The notes under the pieces are model-generated. The model was given only the letters and a program-made list of their open reading frames with translations. It did no database searches and had not been told where the DNA came from. A program made the position numbers and the translations under genes. A stretch of 62,719 bases of DNA. It comes from Winogradskyella sp. UBA3174. Its GTDB lineage: Bacteria > Bacteroidota > Bacteroidia > Flavobacteriales > Flavobacteriaceae. The stretch lies in assembly GCF_002364335.1 (NCBI RefSeq), contig NZ_DEXW01000075.1:1-62719 (forward strand), given 5' to 3'. Position 1 is the first letter of the stretch. The number at the start of each line of letters is the position of its first letter. This document shows, piece after piece, positions 62,202-62,719 of the stretch.

Positions 62202-62719
62202 ATGATTAAAAATTATTTCAAAATAGCATGGAGAAACCTCATGAAGCATAAGGTGTTTTCTCTCATCAACGTTATTGGTTTAACAATCGGTTTAAGTGCC
62301 TCGTTTGTTATTGGTTTAATGATTTATTATGATACAACATTTGACGACTTTCATAAAGATGGCGACCGCATCTATAGAGTAGTTTCTGATTTTTATAGTC
62401 CAGATGGAGAATTTTCAGTCCCTGGTGTTACGCTTGCTTTAGAGGACGCGATAAAGGATAATTCAAATTTTGAAACTTTAAGTGGGTTTTATATTGAGAG
62501 ACCTTCAAAAGTTGAAAACAAGGCATTAAATTCTGAATTCAAATGGCCAAACTTCGTAATTTTTACAGACGCAAATTATTTCAAAATATTTAATTATAAG
62601 TTTTTAGCAGGAGATAAGTCGGCTATTCTATCGTCTCCAAATAATGTGATTCTTACCGAAAATCGTGCTAGAGATTATTTCCCAAATACTGAGCCGTCAG
62701 ATATTATAGGAAAGACTTT
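62202..62719 (+). CDS. FtsX/MacB-type ABC permease, copy 4 (cut by window edge)
   Basis: The ATG at 62202-62204 opens MIKNYFKIAWRNLMKHKVFS, then NVIGLTIGLSASFVIGLMIY and the start of a periplasmic domain (FHKDGDRIYRVVSDFYSPDG). The first 172 codons are in the window. The N-terminus is nearly identical in pattern to copies 1-3. It is preceded by GCAATCAAAAAACAAACAAT, a version of the shared leader. Confidence 0.93.
   Translation, partial: MIKNYFKIAWRNLMKHKVFSLINVIGLTIGLSASFVIGLMIYYDTTFDDFHKDGDRIYRVVSDFYSPDGEFSVPGVTLALEDAIKDNSNFETLSGFYIERPSKVENKALNSEFKWPNFVIFTDANYFKIFNYKFLAGDKSAILSSPNNVILTENRARDYFPNTEPSDIIGKT

Overview
The window reads as chromosome from a low-GC, gliding or marine-type member of the Bacteroidota, most likely family Flavobacteriaceae. 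The evidence is a type IX secretion (type B) C-terminal sorting domain, RhlE, GSCFA, LemA/TPM and DUF6090-type families, recurrent TAnnTTTG -7 promoter boxes, weak Shine-Dalgarno signals and AT-rich codon use. The genus cannot be fixed from the sequence alone. I saw no rRNA, tRNA, CRISPR array, prophage or replication origin.

Layout. 1-4.5 kb: a cut-off secreted protein, a frameshifted small gene, an ECF sigma factor overlapping a membrane partner, and an AraC-type membrane regulator beside a DJ-1/PfpI-like protein. 4.6-5.7 kb: a decayed IS6-family transposase and degraded sequence. 5.7-11.2 kb: era, der and a large T9SS-secreted PKD protein, followed by eleven perfect copies of a 7-bp tandem repeat and a truncated secreted protein. 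11.9-15.1 kb: a minus-strand operon M23 peptidase, MerR regulator, LemA and two TPM proteins. 15.2-23.9 kb: housekeeping genes alaS, GSCFA, coaD, ddl, a PASTA protein, an RluD-type synthase, yaaA and a TPR protein. 24-33.7 kb: an accessory patch with a zinc-finger/flavin monooxygenase fusion, a TspO-like protein, an RNA helicase with two small partners, a serine hydrolase, several broken genes and dispersed repeat elements.

33.8-44.4 kb: a complete tryptophan operon on the minus strand (trpE-G-D-C-F-B-[two carbohydrate-type lipoproteins]-A). It is headed by a classic attenuator: an 18-residue leader peptide with three consecutive Trp codons, then a 14-bp rho-independent terminator. Two lipoprotein genes, a CBM9-like and a glycoside-hydrolase-like protein, sit between trpB and trpA with translationally coupled junctions. 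44.4-49 kb: a periplasmic thiol-redox cluster (TlpA-like, redoxin, two rhodaneses, and a DsbD with a duplicated N-terminal domain).

49.8-62.7 kb: a histidine kinase and sigma-54 response regulator, divergent from an HlyD adaptor, a MacB/LolD-type ATPase and at least four tandem FtsX/MacB-type permeases. The fourth permease runs off the end. The divergent intergenic region carries two TGT-N10/11-ACA dyads and a weak -24/-12-like element, consistent with the regulator controlling the transporter set. A fossil of a second ATPase C-terminus and a palindromic dispersed element lie inside the array, so it has been shaped by duplication and deletion.
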